From a virus, in the IMG/VR virus record IMGVR_UViG_3300047409_000179, positions 1-41,154 of that record: a DNA stretch of 41,154 bases. One strand, given 5' to 3'. The first letter of the stretch is position 1. Each line of letters begins with the position of its first letter. The notes under the pieces were generated by a model. The model worked only from the letters and a program-made list of their open reading frames with translations. It searched no databases and had not been told where the DNA came from. The position numbers were made by a program, and so were the translations under genes. Positions 5,583 through 12,306 of the stretch are shown piece by piece.

Positions 5583-6049
5583 AGCCCGCACAATCCCCGT
5601 GTGCCCCAGGGCGAGAAGCCTCGAGCCCCGTAGCCGTGGTATCCGTGGTAGGCCCGGTACGCCGCCACCATCTGCGCCCATACCTCCCAGTGGCCGGCCG
5701 AACCCCATAGGCCCATGTATTCGCGGCCGTAGGTCGACTGGAAGCCGTCATCGAACTGCAAGCCTCCGTGGTACCCGTTCCCAGTTTCGCTCGTCCATGC
5801 ACCTTCGTGCGAGTGCAGGCACATGAACGGGTGGTACACCCCGGCCAGGTGGAGGCCGCGCCAGACACGCCGTTGGGCGCGCTTTGCCACTTCAGCACGA
5901 GAGCCACGAGTACCTGGCCGGGGATTTCGCTCGAGCCAGACCAACACGGCCGAGCCACGTTCGGTCATACGAATCGGTGAGCGTGCAGCGTCAGCTCGGG
6001 CTATCCAGAGAGCCCAGCCGATAGTCATCACGAGGGCGAGCGTCAACAA
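5579..6049 (-). CDS. secreted Rpf/lysozyme-like muralytic protein
   Basis: A 156-residue protein with an N-terminal hydrophobic segment (residues 2-20, signal peptide or anchor). Residues 75-156 match the transglycosylase fold of resuscitation-promoting factors: CLHSHEGAW with Glu82 as likely catalytic acid, TGNGYHGGLQFDDGFQ, and Cys77 and Cys154 able to form a disulfide. It likely cleaves peptidoglycan outside the membrane. TTG start at 6,049; an ATG at 6,028 is an alternative. Unusual in an early operon and far from the amidase endolysin. Confidence 0.75.
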   Translation of the reverse strand: MLTLALVMTIGWALWIARADAARSPIRMTERGSAVLVWLERNPRPGTRGSRAEVAKRAQRRVWRGLHLAGVYHPFMCLHSHEGAWTSETGNGYHGGLQFDDGFQSTYGREYMGLWGSAGHWEVWAQMVAAYRAYHGYHGYGARGFSPWGTRGLCGL

Positions 6050-6051
6050 CT

Positions 6052-6657
6052 TCAGGATTCCGTTCCTGTCGCCGCTTGCAGGTCGACGTGCTGTAGTGCT
6101 TCGTTACCCCACGTATCCCAGCCCAGCCGTTGGCGGCGGGCGAACATCTCGAGGCGGGGTGCGGGGGAAATCGCCTCGGCGAGATCCATAAAGGCGTCCG
6201 GCTTCTGCGAGTGGTAGCCCCGGCCCTGGCGCGGCCAGTTGAACCACACTGAGTCCACGCGGGAGAGGTTCTTGAGCGAGCCGCGACGAGCCGTGAGGAC
6301 GTATTCGCAGGTAGGCGCGAACGCACCGCCCAGGTTGATCCCCATCGGAGTCTTCGCCCAGACGAGCGTCTGCCCGTACCGGAAGCCCCAGGCGTCGAGC
6401 ACGTCGAACGCAGTCCGCAGATACTTGTTCGTCGTCCAGAGGTAGAGATGACAACCGCCTCTCTCGGCCATCTCGCCGACCGGCAACGCCTTGATCTCGT
6501 CCAGCGTCATCGCCGGATACGGGAGCGGCTTGCGCGTCTTGAGTTGCACCTCGACGCCGTCGCGTACCGCCATGCGCTCTCCGTCACCACCAGGCAGCCG
6601 GCCCCATCCCTCGGGGTAGGGCCACGGCGGATCAGCAACGATCGTCCGGTACCTCAC
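6052..6657 (-). CDS. MT-A70 family adenine methyltransferase
   Basis: A 201-residue protein with the DPPW catalytic motif at residues 9-12 (TIVADPPWPYP). CHLYLWTTNKYL and GFRYGQTLVWAKT follow, and HSQKPDAFMDLAE contains the conserved KP of MT-A70 enzymes. It transfers a methyl group from SAM to N6 of adenine, in phage usually in DNA. No cognate restriction enzyme is adjacent, so it looks like an orphan enzyme for antirestriction or regulation. GTG overlaps the upstream TGA. Confidence 0.9.
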   Translation of the reverse strand: MRYRTIVADPPWPYPEGWGRLPGGDGERMAVRDGVEVQLKTRKPLPYPAMTLDEIKALPVGEMAERGGCHLYLWTTNKYLRTAFDVLDAWGFRYGQTLVWAKTPMGINLGGAFAPTCEYVLTARRGSLKNLSRVDSVWFNWPRQGRGYHSQKPDAFMDLAEAISPAPRLEMFARRQRLGWDTWGNEALQHVDLQAATGTES

Positions 6658-6995
6658 TGCTCCCCAGCCTCCGGGTGGTGCTCGGCAAGGGGCTCTACAG
6701 CCGCCAGCGCGCCGTCTCGATAGCCCTGCCAGTAGGTGTAGCCCTCACCGGTAGCGGTCTTCATGTTTCTCTCGGCTAGACCGTGAAGGTCAAAACCGCG
6801 CCTGCCGATTTCCCGCTCCCGTTCCTCCGCAGCCTCGGCGCGGGCGAGTAGGGCGAGGATGACCGTGGCCGCGAGCTTATCGGCGTCTTGGTCGCACCAT
6901 GCGATCTCGCCGTTCGATGCGAGCACGTCATACGCGATCTGCTTCGCCTCCTCGAAGTCCACGCCCTGGCGGGGTTCGGTCATGGGGTCGGTCAC
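6654..6995 (-). CDS. hypothetical early protein
   Basis: A 113-residue protein from a GTG (6,993-6,995) overlapping the TGA of the 37-residue zinc gene. Two parts: a helical region FEEAKQIAYDVLASNG and LAATVILALLARAEAAEERE, then GEGYTYWQGYRDGALAAVEPL. The last motif occurs in many phage small proteins. No function known. Confidence 0.65.
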   Translation of the reverse strand: MTDPMTEPRQGVDFEEAKQIAYDVLASNGEIAWCDQDADKLAATVILALLARAEAAEEREREIGRRGFDLHGLAERNMKTATGEGYTYWQGYRDGALAAVEPLAEHHPEAGEQ

Positions 6996-7105
6996 TTCTC
7001 CACCTGGGCCTTGCAGATAGCGCAACACGGAACCCGCTTGCCGAGCACCTCTCTGATCCGTTGCCTCGGCAGCGCGCAGACAACGCAGTTGCCCTTCTTC
7101 GCCAT
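6992..7105 (-). CDS. micro zinc protein (37 aa)
   Basis: A 37-residue protein with CVVC near the N-terminus and CCAIC near the C-terminus, a two-knuckle zinc-binding arrangement, separated by a basic helix (RQRIREVLGKR). ATG overlaps the upstream TGA and its own TGA overlaps the next GTG, so it fits the translational chain precisely. The main start lies within another longer, unused frame. Confidence 0.7.
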   Translation of the reverse strand: MAKKGNCVVCALPRQRIREVLGKRVPCCAICKAQVEK

Positions 7106-7293
7106 CACTTGATCCGGTAGCAAACGACGTGTCGAGGAATGAAGTGGATGGTCTTGGCGTCGGCATCACCCGGAGGCACGGAGCGGGTGTCGTCGCCGGC
7201 CATCGGCTCGAAGCTCTCGAAGTCGGGCAGCTCCGGCACCGTGACCTCGGAGCCGTCCGAGAGCGTCAGCAGGTAGTAGGTGTATTCGCTCAT
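7105..7293 (-). CDS. hypothetical small early protein
   Basis: A 62-residue protein starting MSEYTYYLLTLSDGSEV, with strands and an acidic middle, ending HFIPRHVVCYRIK. Looks like a small beta-barrel or Sm-like fold but this is a guess. ATG preceded by AAGGAG seven bases upstream and overlapping the previous TGA. The longer frame to 7,401 is not used. Confidence 0.65.
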   Translation of the reverse strand: MSEYTYYLLTLSDGSEVTVPELPDFESFEPMAGDDTRSVPPGDADAKTIHFIPRHVVCYRIK

Positions 7294-7496
7294 GCGGGGT
7301 CTCCTTTGGTGGCCTCGGCTGTGGCCGAGTCCTGTGTCTCGGACTCCGGAAGTCTGGGGAGCGTCCAACCGCCGCAGCGAAGCTCGCGGGCTACAAGCCA
7401 TTCGAGCGTCCGCATCCGGGCCGAGTGGTCGAGCGGGGCCATCGCGCGGTCGAAAGCGCGGATGGACTTGATCTCGGGATCAAGTGCTGTGGTCAT
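7290..7496 (-). CDS. conserved small phage protein
   Basis: A 68-residue protein. DPEIKSIRAFDRAMAPLDH followed by ARMRTLEWLVAREL is a pattern found in many phage and host regulatory small proteins, with a helical bundle. ATG overlaps the upstream TGA; its TGA overlaps the next ATG. Function unknown. Confidence 0.65.
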   Translation of the reverse strand: MTTALDPEIKSIRAFDRAMAPLDHSARMRTLEWLVARELRCGGWTLPRLPESETQDSATAEATKGDPA

Positions 7497-7936
7497 CCCG
7501 TACTCCTTTCGTAGAGCTTGTCGGCCTCGATCCGCTTGACGAACTCCCGGCAGCGCTCAGGAATCAGTGCGTCGGGAACCCGCAGTGCGTAAGAGTCATG
7601 GAGCTGGTGATGGGCCCTGCAAAGCGTGAAAGCGCTGGCTGGCGAATAGACCACGTCTGCGCCGTAGCCCCGCTTTCGGAGCGTGTGCTTGCGAAGAATG
7701 TGGGCAGCTTCCAGGGGGCCATCACAGCCGGCGTTCCGGCGTTCCGGTGGACGCGCCGGGATGACCGTCTTTCCTGTCGACGGGTCTTCCATTGCCGGCG
7801 AGGAGAAAGGTGTGCCGCGGCTCATCACGCACTGATGACCATCTGCATCGAGCACGGCCAGCTTGAAGGTCAGCCGTTGCTCGGGTGTGCCGAGGGCGCG
7901 GCGCCAGGGCTTGCGACGAAGCGGAGTCCTACGCAT
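7493..7936 (-). CDS. HNH endonuclease-like protein
   Basis: A 147-residue protein with basic N-terminus MRRTPLRRKPWRRAL and a Cys at HQCVMSRG. The HNH-like core is LEAAHILRKHTLRKR followed by SAFTLCRAHHQLHDS. This resembles phage HNH proteins that process DNA, recombination-type (NinG-like) more than homing-type, because it lacks NUMOD or AP2 modules. ATG overlaps the upstream TAG. Confidence 0.7.
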   Translation of the reverse strand: MRRTPLRRKPWRRALGTPEQRLTFKLAVLDADGHQCVMSRGTPFSSPAMEDPSTGKTVIPARPPERRNAGCDGPLEAAHILRKHTLRKRGYGADVVYSPASAFTLCRAHHQLHDSYALRVPDALIPERCREFVKRIEADKLYERSTG

Positions 7937-8447
7937 CGACCCAACTCCTGCCCGCCCGGATGTGCGAGATGTTTGACGGATCTACGCCAAGTAGTTCGGC
8001 CAGCTGGGAGTTGCCGAGAGGCGATCGCCTGACGAAGGCGACCTCGGCCTGCGAAAGCTTCGTGGCCCGACTCCGGCGCTTGTTCTCAGTTGGAGTGACT
8101 GGCTCAAGATGATCCGGGTTGACGCAGCTCGGATTTCTACAGAGATGATCGAACTCGAGACCTTCGGGTGTCGGACCATGCCTCAGCTCATAGAAGTAGC
8201 GATGAGCCGCCTGGGTTCGACCACCGCGCGTGATACGTCCATAGCCGGCGCGGTCCCGCTTGAGCTTCCAAATCCAACATCCGTTTGCGTCTACCTCGTA
8301 GCCAGTTGCGGGGGCAGGAGACTTTCTGTGGTTGTGCCCCTTGAGATATGGGACAGGCTCACCCGTTATGTATTCGCGAGTCGAATCATTGCGCGCAGCA
8401 ATCGTCGTAGGACTTCCGCAACCGCACTGACAGAGACCGCGCTTCAC
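7929..8447 (-). CDS. HNH homing endonuclease with C-terminal HTH
   Basis: A 172-residue protein. N-terminal CQCGCG zinc motif. The HNH_3 core has GCWIWKLKRDRAGYGRI, AAHRYFYELRHG, DHLCRNPSCVNPDHLEPV and ENKRR. After residue 130 LSQAEVAFVRRSPLGNSQL and ELLGVDPSNISHIRAGRSW make a helix-turn-helix that probably gives DNA specificity. GTG overlaps the upstream TGA. Paralogous to 2,588-3,055. Confidence 0.85.
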   Translation of the reverse strand: MKRGLCQCGCGSPTTIAARNDSTREYITGEPVPYLKGHNHRKSPAPATGYEVDANGCWIWKLKRDRAGYGRITRGGRTQAAHRYFYELRHGPTPEGLEFDHLCRNPSCVNPDHLEPVTPTENKRRSRATKLSQAEVAFVRRSPLGNSQLAELLGVDPSNISHIRAGRSWVDA

Positions 8448-8641
8448 GCTGCGGCCCTCGGCTCGGGTTCGTTACCTGCCCCCGCCACCTCACTGCTGAG
8501 GCTCGCCAAAGTCCCGAGGGCCGCAGCTACTTGTTCACGCGCGCGCGCGAAACTGTGTTGCCAAATCTGAGTACCGTGGCAAACACCAGTTCGATTCTGG
8601 TCGGCGCCTTGAATCCCAAGGACTCCCTGCAAATCGGCCAC
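8444..8641 (-). CDS. hypothetical small protein overlapping the putative attP
   Basis: A 65-residue frame starting MADLQGVLGIQGADQNRTG with a helical alanine-rich C-terminus (AREQVAAALGTLASLSSEV). GTG overlaps the upstream TAG (TAGTG) and its TGA overlaps the next GTG, arguing that it is translated. The plus strand of its N-terminal half carries a tRNA-like T-arm and acceptor strand. Phage integration at this site would therefore split the gene. The short length and this overlap leave doubt. Confidence 0.45.
   Translation of the reverse strand: MADLQGVLGIQGADQNRTGVCHGTQIWQHSFARAREQVAAALGTLASLSSEVAGAGNEPEPRAAA
8558..8610 (+). other. attP: putative attP core: tRNA-gene 3' end
   Basis: Bases 8,585-8,601 form a perfect T-arm: five-pair stem ACCAG/CTGGT with loop TTCGATT, fitting the invariant GTTCRANNC pattern. 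CGGCGCC (8,602-8,608) follows as a possible acceptor 3' strand. No matching GGCGCCG 5' acceptor strand is present upstream, so this is a 3' fragment and not a full tRNA. An inverted repeat TTGCCA/TGGCAA (8,558-8,563 and 8,577-8,582) precedes it. Tyrosine-integrase phages commonly integrate into tRNA 3' ends and carry such a copy near int, which ends 230 bp away. Confidence 0.6.
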
Positions 8642-8841
8642 TATTGGAAATCCTTGGCTCCGGTGTGTTTCCGTAGCCACTGGAAGCGCGGGCGTTCCAC
8701 TATGTAGCCACCCGGAATGCCAATGAGCCAATCGTTTCTGCGAAGTGTTGGCGGTGGCACGTAGCGCCATTCCGGGAACTCGCCTTCCACGCGGCCCCGC
8801 GCGACGATTCTGGTCGTCAGGATCTTGCGAACCGACCTCAC
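8641..8841 (-). CDS. hypothetical small protein downstream of integrase
   Basis: A 66-residue basic protein (MRSVRKILTTRIVARGR) with FPEWRYVPPPTLRRNDWLIG and IPGGYIVERPRFQWL, beta-rich. GTG overlaps the integrase TGA, so it is cotranslated with int. It could be an excisionase-like or accessory factor by position, but no HTH is visible. Family unknown. Confidence 0.6.
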   Translation of the reverse strand: MRSVRKILTTRIVARGRVEGEFPEWRYVPPPTLRRNDWLIGIPGGYIVERPRFQWLRKHTGAKDFQ

Positions 8842-9758
8842 AGCTGCCCCTCAATCAGCGCCAGATCAGCAACCAGGTCGCGCGTGTCTAGATGCCCGTA
8901 GAGGTCGTAGGTGATCGCCAAAGACGAGTGGCCCATCGCCGTCGAGAGGGTCGTAATTCGTCCACCCCGGCGCAGCCAGCGAGTAGCGAAGGTGTGGCGC
9001 GTCGTGTGCGGGTTGCGGTAGCGGACGCCCGATGCCTTGATGCAGCGCCTCCACCACGTATCGAAGGAGGTGTCGTTGGCCGGCTTCTCACGCGCGATCT
9101 TTGAGCCACCTCCGGGACGTGTGTACCAGAGGAAGTCGCTCGGCCTCAGACCGTCGAGGACGGCGAGCTCGTTCACCCGTTGAGAGACGGCGAGCGTGGC
9201 CGGGATGACGCGATCCTTGCCGCCCTTGCCTTTCAAGACCACGACCTCACCTGGTGCGGGATTGGCCCGAAGGTGCAACAAGCGGAAGTTGCGCGCCTCG
9301 GCCTTGCGTAGCCCAGAGTCGAAGAGCAGCTGCATCAGCGCTCCATCGCGGATCGGCAGATCCTCGAGAATGGAGATCTCCTCGTCCGTGAAGACGTCGA
9401 TCACCTTCTGCTTGGCCTGCGCCATCTCCGGAAGCACGTCGGTCGGGTTGACCGTGACGCGACGGGTCCTGAGCGCCCACTTGTAGAACGACTTCCAGGC
9501 AGCGCAGCGATAACGTCGTTCCCCGTCCTTGAAAGCAGCGGCGACGTGCAGCATCTCTGAGTCACCGAACTCCTCGAGCCCGTGGTTCGGGAACATCAGA
9601 CAACCCCGTGCGAGGTCCCGCTCATATTGCTCGAGCGTTCGCGCCGCAGCCCCACCCATCTTCTTCCAGGCCAGGAAGTCGACCACGTCGCGTCCCAGCC
9701 TGGTGGACTGGTACGTCTTGTCTAGCAGGGGGTCGTACTCTACGCGCAGCGCGCTCAT
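8838..9758 (-). CDS. int: tyrosine site-specific integrase
   Basis: A 306-residue protein with a SAM-like N-terminal core-binding domain (about residues 18-105) and a catalytic domain with the full set of residues: Arg151 in DSGLRKAEAR, Lys around 179-181, His251-x-x-Arg254 in HTTRHTFATR, His277 in AMGHSS and the nucleophile Tyr287 in YDLYGHL. There is no N-terminal arm-binding domain of the lambda type, so it is closer in size to XerC/D-like phage integrases. ATG overlaps the upstream TGA (ATGA). It mediates integration at attP/attB and marks the phage as temperate. Confidence 0.95.
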   Translation of the reverse strand: MSALRVEYDPLLDKTYQSTRLGRDVVDFLAWKKMGGAAARTLEQYERDLARGCLMFPNHGLEEFGDSEMLHVAAAFKDGERRYRCAAWKSFYKWALRTRRVTVNPTDVLPEMAQAKQKVIDVFTDEEISILEDLPIRDGALMQLLFDSGLRKAEARNFRLLHLRANPAPGEVVVLKGKGGKDRVIPATLAVSQRVNELAVLDGLRPSDFLWYTRPGGGSKIAREKPANDTSFDTWWRRCIKASGVRYRNPHTTRHTFATRWLRRGGRITTLSTAMGHSSLAITYDLYGHLDTRDLVADLALIEGQL

Positions 9759-9931
9759 CGTTTCAGCGCCTCCCGATCAGACTCGCGCTGGGTGATGTTG
9801 CGGCTGCATCGAGCGGTGTCGCGGCAAACGTACGCAGACGAGTCGCGCCTTCCAACAGCCACGTAGCGCTCCATCTTCTTCGGTGCGTAGTGATAGCCGC
9901 AACGGATGCACTTGTAGAGACGAGCGCTCAC
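9755..9931 (-). CDS. small zinc-binding protein (58 aa)
   Basis: Fifty-eight residues with CIRCGYHYAPKKME and YVCRDTARCSRN, four cysteines in two pairs as in a zinc ribbon. GTG overlaps the upstream micro-protein TGA and the TGA overlaps the integrase ATG. Tight coupling directly upstream of int suggests a DNA-binding role in recombination or regulation, but this is inference. Confidence 0.7.
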   Translation of the reverse strand: MSARLYKCIRCGYHYAPKKMERYVAVGRRDSSAYVCRDTARCSRNITQRESDREALKR

Positions 9932-9987
9932 CGCGCGACCACCGCCACGACCACGACTACACAGAGGATCCAGTAAGCGAGGCTCAC
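9928..9987 (-). CDS. micro membrane protein (19 aa)
   Basis: A 19-codon frame MSLAYWILCVVVVVAVVAR that is a single transmembrane helix. Its GTG overlaps the upstream TGA and its TGA overlaps the downstream GTG, filling exactly the gap between two genes. This fit supports translation despite the very small size. Confidence 0.5.
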   Translation of the reverse strand: MSLAYWILCVVVVVAVVAR

Positions 9988-10214
9988 GCCGGCACTTCCT
10001 CGGGCACGTCGATCTCAGCAGCTGCGGTTCGCAATCCCTCCGAGACCCCTTCCAGCCACGCTGTTTCGGTGGTGTCTGCGGAGTCGAGGGCGCTCATGCC
10101 GTATTCGTCTGCGAGCTTCTGAAGTCTCTCAGCAGTGACGCGGCGGTATTCCCGTACCGAGTTCGCCTCGAAGCGCTGGAGCGCGGTCGCGGTGCTGAAG
10201 TAGTCGTGACTCAC
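9984..10214 (-). CDS. hypothetical small early protein
   Basis: A 76-residue protein: MSHDYFSTATALQRFEANS then VREYRRVTAERLQKLADEYG, an amphipathic helix, and an acidic tail. GTG (10,212-10,214) overlaps the upstream TGA. The longer start to 10,322 overlaps the preceding gene. No family recognised. Confidence 0.6.
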   Translation of the reverse strand: MSHDYFSTATALQRFEANSVREYRRVTAERLQKLADEYGMSALDSADTTETAWLEGVSEGLRTAAAEIDVPEEVPA

Positions 10215-10414
10215 GCGGGATCCTCGCGCTTCATCACGAGATCCCAGCCCTCGTCGTAGTCGTGCTTCTCGAAGCGAAACCGGCATGGCGGCGACCAGCC
10301 ATCCCCTTGGGGCACCGCCCAATGCGAATCATCACTGAGGAACAGATCCGATACTTCAAACGTGATCGAGCGCGGATGCGTACTACCGACGCTCGTGGCG
10401 AGCTTCTCACTCAC
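10211..10414 (-). CDS. hypothetical small early protein
   Basis: A 67-residue protein starting MSEKLATSVGSTHPRS with beta-strand pattern (ITFEVSDLFLSDD) and an aromatic end with DYDEGWDLVMKRE. The GTG at 10,412-10,414 has GGGAG five bases upstream and overlaps the previous TGA; the GTG at 10,426 is an alternative. Function unknown. Confidence 0.6.
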   Translation of the reverse strand: MSEKLATSVGSTHPRSITFEVSDLFLSDDSHWAVPQGDGWSPPCRFRFEKHDYDEGWDLVMKREDPA

Positions 10415-10578
10415 TTGGACTCCCACGGGTCATAGACCGACAGCCTCGGAGCCTTCTTGTCGTGGACCGGGCAGGGCTTCGGGTTAGGGCAGGGGATGAA
10501 GCGGTCGGAGACGTAGCCGCAGAGATCACGCCGGATCGGTTGGCGCCAGTCCTGGTTGCTTGTCCAGGGCACGAGCAT
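10411..10578 (-). CDS. small Cys/His protein (55 aa)
   Basis: Fifty-five residues: MLVPWTSNQDWRQPIRRD then LCGYVSDRF and CPNPKPCPVHD, giving three cysteines and a histidine for a likely zinc site. The ATG follows immediately after the TAG of the OB-fold gene and the TGA overlaps the next GTG. Too short for many gene finders. Confidence 0.65.
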   Translation of the reverse strand: MLVPWTSNQDWRQPIRRDLCGYVSDRFIPCPNPKPCPVHDKKAPRLSVYDPWESK

Positions 10579-11064
10579 CTAGAAGGGCGGCTCTCCGAGG
10601 TATTCGCCCCGCCGCGCCAGCTGCACGTAAACGTGACTCTCCATCGCGTCGTAGACCGAGCGCACGAAGTCCTGGGTGATCTCCACCCCTGGGTTCCGAT
10701 GAACGAGGAAGGCGTTGGTCAGTTGCGCGGCGACGTGGGCGGCGGTGCTTGCCCCGATGCGCCGGGCTTCGATGGCCGGCTTCTGGCCGGTGACGTACTC
10801 CCCGGTTCCGAGGGCCGGCGTGTCGCCGTTGGCCGAAGCCTCTTTGACGCCGAGCAGTTTTCGCCCCTTGTCGGTCTGCTCGTACTCCACCTCGGCGCGC
10901 TTACCGGCGAACGGCAGGGCGGCATCGAAGACGGACTTCGAGAAGGTGGCAAACCGCTCCCCGTTGCCGTCGACCAGGTCGTAGCGCGTCCACTGGCCCT
11001 TTGCGCTGGTTCCTGTCGCGCCCTGCTTGACCTCGGCTACCTGCACGACGGCGGTCTCAGCCAT
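10579..11064 (-). CDS. OB-fold protein, possible single-stranded DNA-binding
   Basis: A 161-residue protein. Residues 5-75 have the strand pattern of an OB fold: VAEVKQGATGTSAKGQWTRY, DGNGERFATFSKSVF and KRAEVEYEQTDKGRKLLGV. This pattern is common in phage single-strand binding or single-strand annealing accessory proteins. The C-terminal half (AAHVAAQLTNAFL and DFVRSVYDAMESHVYVQL) is helical. The ATG overlaps the TGA of the upstream membrane protein. It may support replication or recombination; there is no acidic SSB tail. Confidence 0.6.
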   Translation of the reverse strand: MAETAVVQVAEVKQGATGTSAKGQWTRYDLVDGNGERFATFSKSVFDAALPFAGKRAEVEYEQTDKGRKLLGVKEASANGDTPALGTGEYVTGQKPAIEARRIGASTAAHVAAQLTNAFLVHRNPGVEITQDFVRSVYDAMESHVYVQLARRGEYLGEPPF

Positions 11065-11152
11065 TGACGACCCAGTTCCAGACCAGGATCAGCGCGGCAA
11101 AGACCCACACCGAGAAGCAGAGCAGGGCGAAGTCGATCAGGAAGCGCTTCAC
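11057..11152 (-). CDS. micro membrane protein (31 aa)
   Basis: MKRFLIDFALLCFSVWVFAA followed by more hydrophobic residues: one transmembrane helix with a basic N-terminus. GTG overlaps the upstream TGA; the end overlaps the ATG of the OB-fold gene. A longer start at 11,317 is not used because it overlaps another coupled gene. Confidence 0.6.
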   Translation of the reverse strand: MKRFLIDFALLCFSVWVFAALILVWNWVVNG

Positions 11153-11271
11153 GCCTTCCCCTTCCGCTTCGCCGAGACCACAACCGCAGTGATCGCAGCC
11201 GCGTGCTTGAAGACGTCGATGGTCGAGAAGGGAGAGCAGGCGGCGAGGATGCGGGTGGAGGAACTGGTCAC
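11149..11271 (-). CDS. hypothetical micro protein (40 aa)
   Basis: Forty residues (MTSSSTRILAACSPFSTIDV, then an alanine/valine-rich hydrophobic helix and the basic end KRKGKA). Both ends overlap neighbours by GTGA. It may be membrane-associated. No family. Confidence 0.5.
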   Translation of the reverse strand: MTSSSTRILAACSPFSTIDVFKHAAAITAVVVSAKRKGKA

Positions 11272-11552
11272 GACTTGGCCTCGTACTGGGGGAAACGGCC
11301 ATCGTCGAACGCAGCAACGAAACGCCCTACCGAACGAGGAACAGGCTCAGTACTGATGTCGTGCTCTTCCTTGTACTCAAACTCTTCGTGTCCGACCCAG
11401 AACCCGACCGCTTTACCGCAGGGGCATGAGTAGCCGTCACCTCGCCTCCCCTTCGGCAATCTCGTCAGCGACTTCTTCCCTTGCTCCGCACGCTTGCGGT
11501 TACACCACGCCAACGTCTGGGCCACGTACTGAGGCTCGGCCTTTACGACCAT
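11268..11552 (-). CDS. conserved small phage protein with CPCG motif
   Basis: A 94-residue protein: YVAQTLAWCNRKRAEQGKK then LTRLPKGRRGDGYSCPCG, seen in many actinophage early regions. The CPCG suggests metal binding. Overlaps both neighbours. Function unknown, but the conserved motif supports a real gene. Confidence 0.7.
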   Translation of the reverse strand: MVVKAEPQYVAQTLAWCNRKRAEQGKKSLTRLPKGRRGDGYSCPCGKAVGFWVGHEEFEYKEEHDISTEPVPRSVGRFVAAFDDGRFPQYEAKS

Positions 11553-11914
11553 GCTGGACTCCGCGGATAGGTGAACAGCGGTTCCTGCTCGCTTTCCTCT
11601 TCAGCGCCGCCCCGCCCGACGTGTGCGTGGTCGTGCTTGCCGTCGTGTGTGTCCTCATCGATGGGGAGAGGGACTACGTCGGATAGAGGCGGCGCTGAAG
11701 AGGAAGCTACGAGCTTGTAAGTCCAGACCGAGCGGCCGGCGACCTTGCCGCCGAACGAGCACTCGATGTTGTGACCGCGTCGGCGCAGATCCGAGGCACG
11801 GCTATGAGGGGTGATGCCGCAGCCGCGCTGGCGGACGCTCGCGTAGATGATGTCCATGGTCGACCAGGACTTGCCGTCGCTGAGGACCTCGAGCATGAAG
11901 TCGCTGTCGTTCAC
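11543..11914 (-). CDS. winged-helix DNA-binding-like protein
   Basis: A 123-residue protein. Residues 5-68 look like a winged helix: MLEVLSDGKSWSTMDIIYAS, RASDLRRRGHNIECSFGG and GRSVWTYKLV, which is usual for phage antirepressor or accessory regulators. The C-terminus is acidic and His-rich. The GTG overlaps the upstream TGA and the end overlaps the next ATG by 10 bases. Confidence 0.6.
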   Translation of the reverse strand: MNDSDFMLEVLSDGKSWSTMDIIYASVRQRGCGITPHSRASDLRRRGHNIECSFGGKVAGRSVWTYKLVASSSAPPLSDVVPLPIDEDTHDGKHDHAHVGRGGAEEESEQEPLFTYPRSPAWS

Positions 11915-12084
11915 ACGATCACCCGCACCGCTTCATAGAGGCCCAGGCAACCCCAGACGACTACGTTGAGCCAGAGCAGGAGAATCACCAGAAGCGTCAT
12001 CCAGATCGAGAGCGAGTAGTTCGCGGTCTCGCCGTCAGCAGTTTTGCGCGTGACGTAGATGGGCGCTGATGTTCGGAGGCTCAC
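11911..12084 (-). CDS. small membrane protein (57 aa)
   Basis: Fifty-seven residues: a polar N-terminal part (MSLRTSAPIYVTRKTADGE) and one or two hydrophobic helices (WMTLLVILLLWLNVVVWGCL). GTG overlaps the TGA of the Cro-like gene. Second gene of the early operon; such positions in temperate phages often hold immunity or exclusion proteins, but nothing here proves it. Confidence 0.6.
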   Translation of the reverse strand: MSLRTSAPIYVTRKTADGETANYSLSIWMTLLVILLLWLNVVVWGCLGLYEAVRVIV

Positions 12085-12305
12085 GCGACCTTCCCGTTCA
12101 GGCTCGCCGGGTCGACCTTGTAGAGCGCGGCCAACTGCTCGAGCCAGGCGTCGCGGTTCTCGTCACGCCGCGAGGGGATTCCGTTCTTCTCCCAACGGTG
12201 CAGCGTGCGCCAGCTCATCGGCGGATTCAGGCGTGCGGAAACCTCCTCGAGCCGAAGCCCGAGGCGGTCACGATGCTGGCGTAGCGAGAGTTCTTTGACG
12301 GCCAC
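12081..12305 (-). CDS. XRE-family Cro-like regulator
   Basis: A 74-residue helix-turn-helix protein: LSLRQHRDRLGLRLEEVSAR, then MSWRTLHRWEKNGIPS as recognition region and WLEQLAALYKVDPASLNG as helix 4/5. It is the first gene of the early operon and is divergent from the larger repressor candidate, as Cro is in lambda. GTG at 12,303-12,305 was chosen since it lies seven bases after a TAATGT -10 box, giving a leaderless mRNA; a GTG at 12,329 would extend it through an operator. Confidence 0.8.
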   Translation of the reverse strand: MAVKELSLRQHRDRLGLRLEEVSARLNPPMSWRTLHRWEKNGIPSRRDENRDAWLEQLAALYKVDPASLNGKVA

Positions 12306-12306
12306 G

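Noticed and set aside
8515-8610. A complete phage-encoded tRNA gene
   Set aside because: Only the T-arm and 3' acceptor strand are convincing. No 5' acceptor strand pairing with CGGCGCC and no anticodon arm are present upstream, so it is a 3' fragment.
10462-11067. A 201-codon plus-strand frame
   Set aside because: It lies opposite the OB-fold gene and the 55-residue Cys protein, both of which fit the overlap chain.
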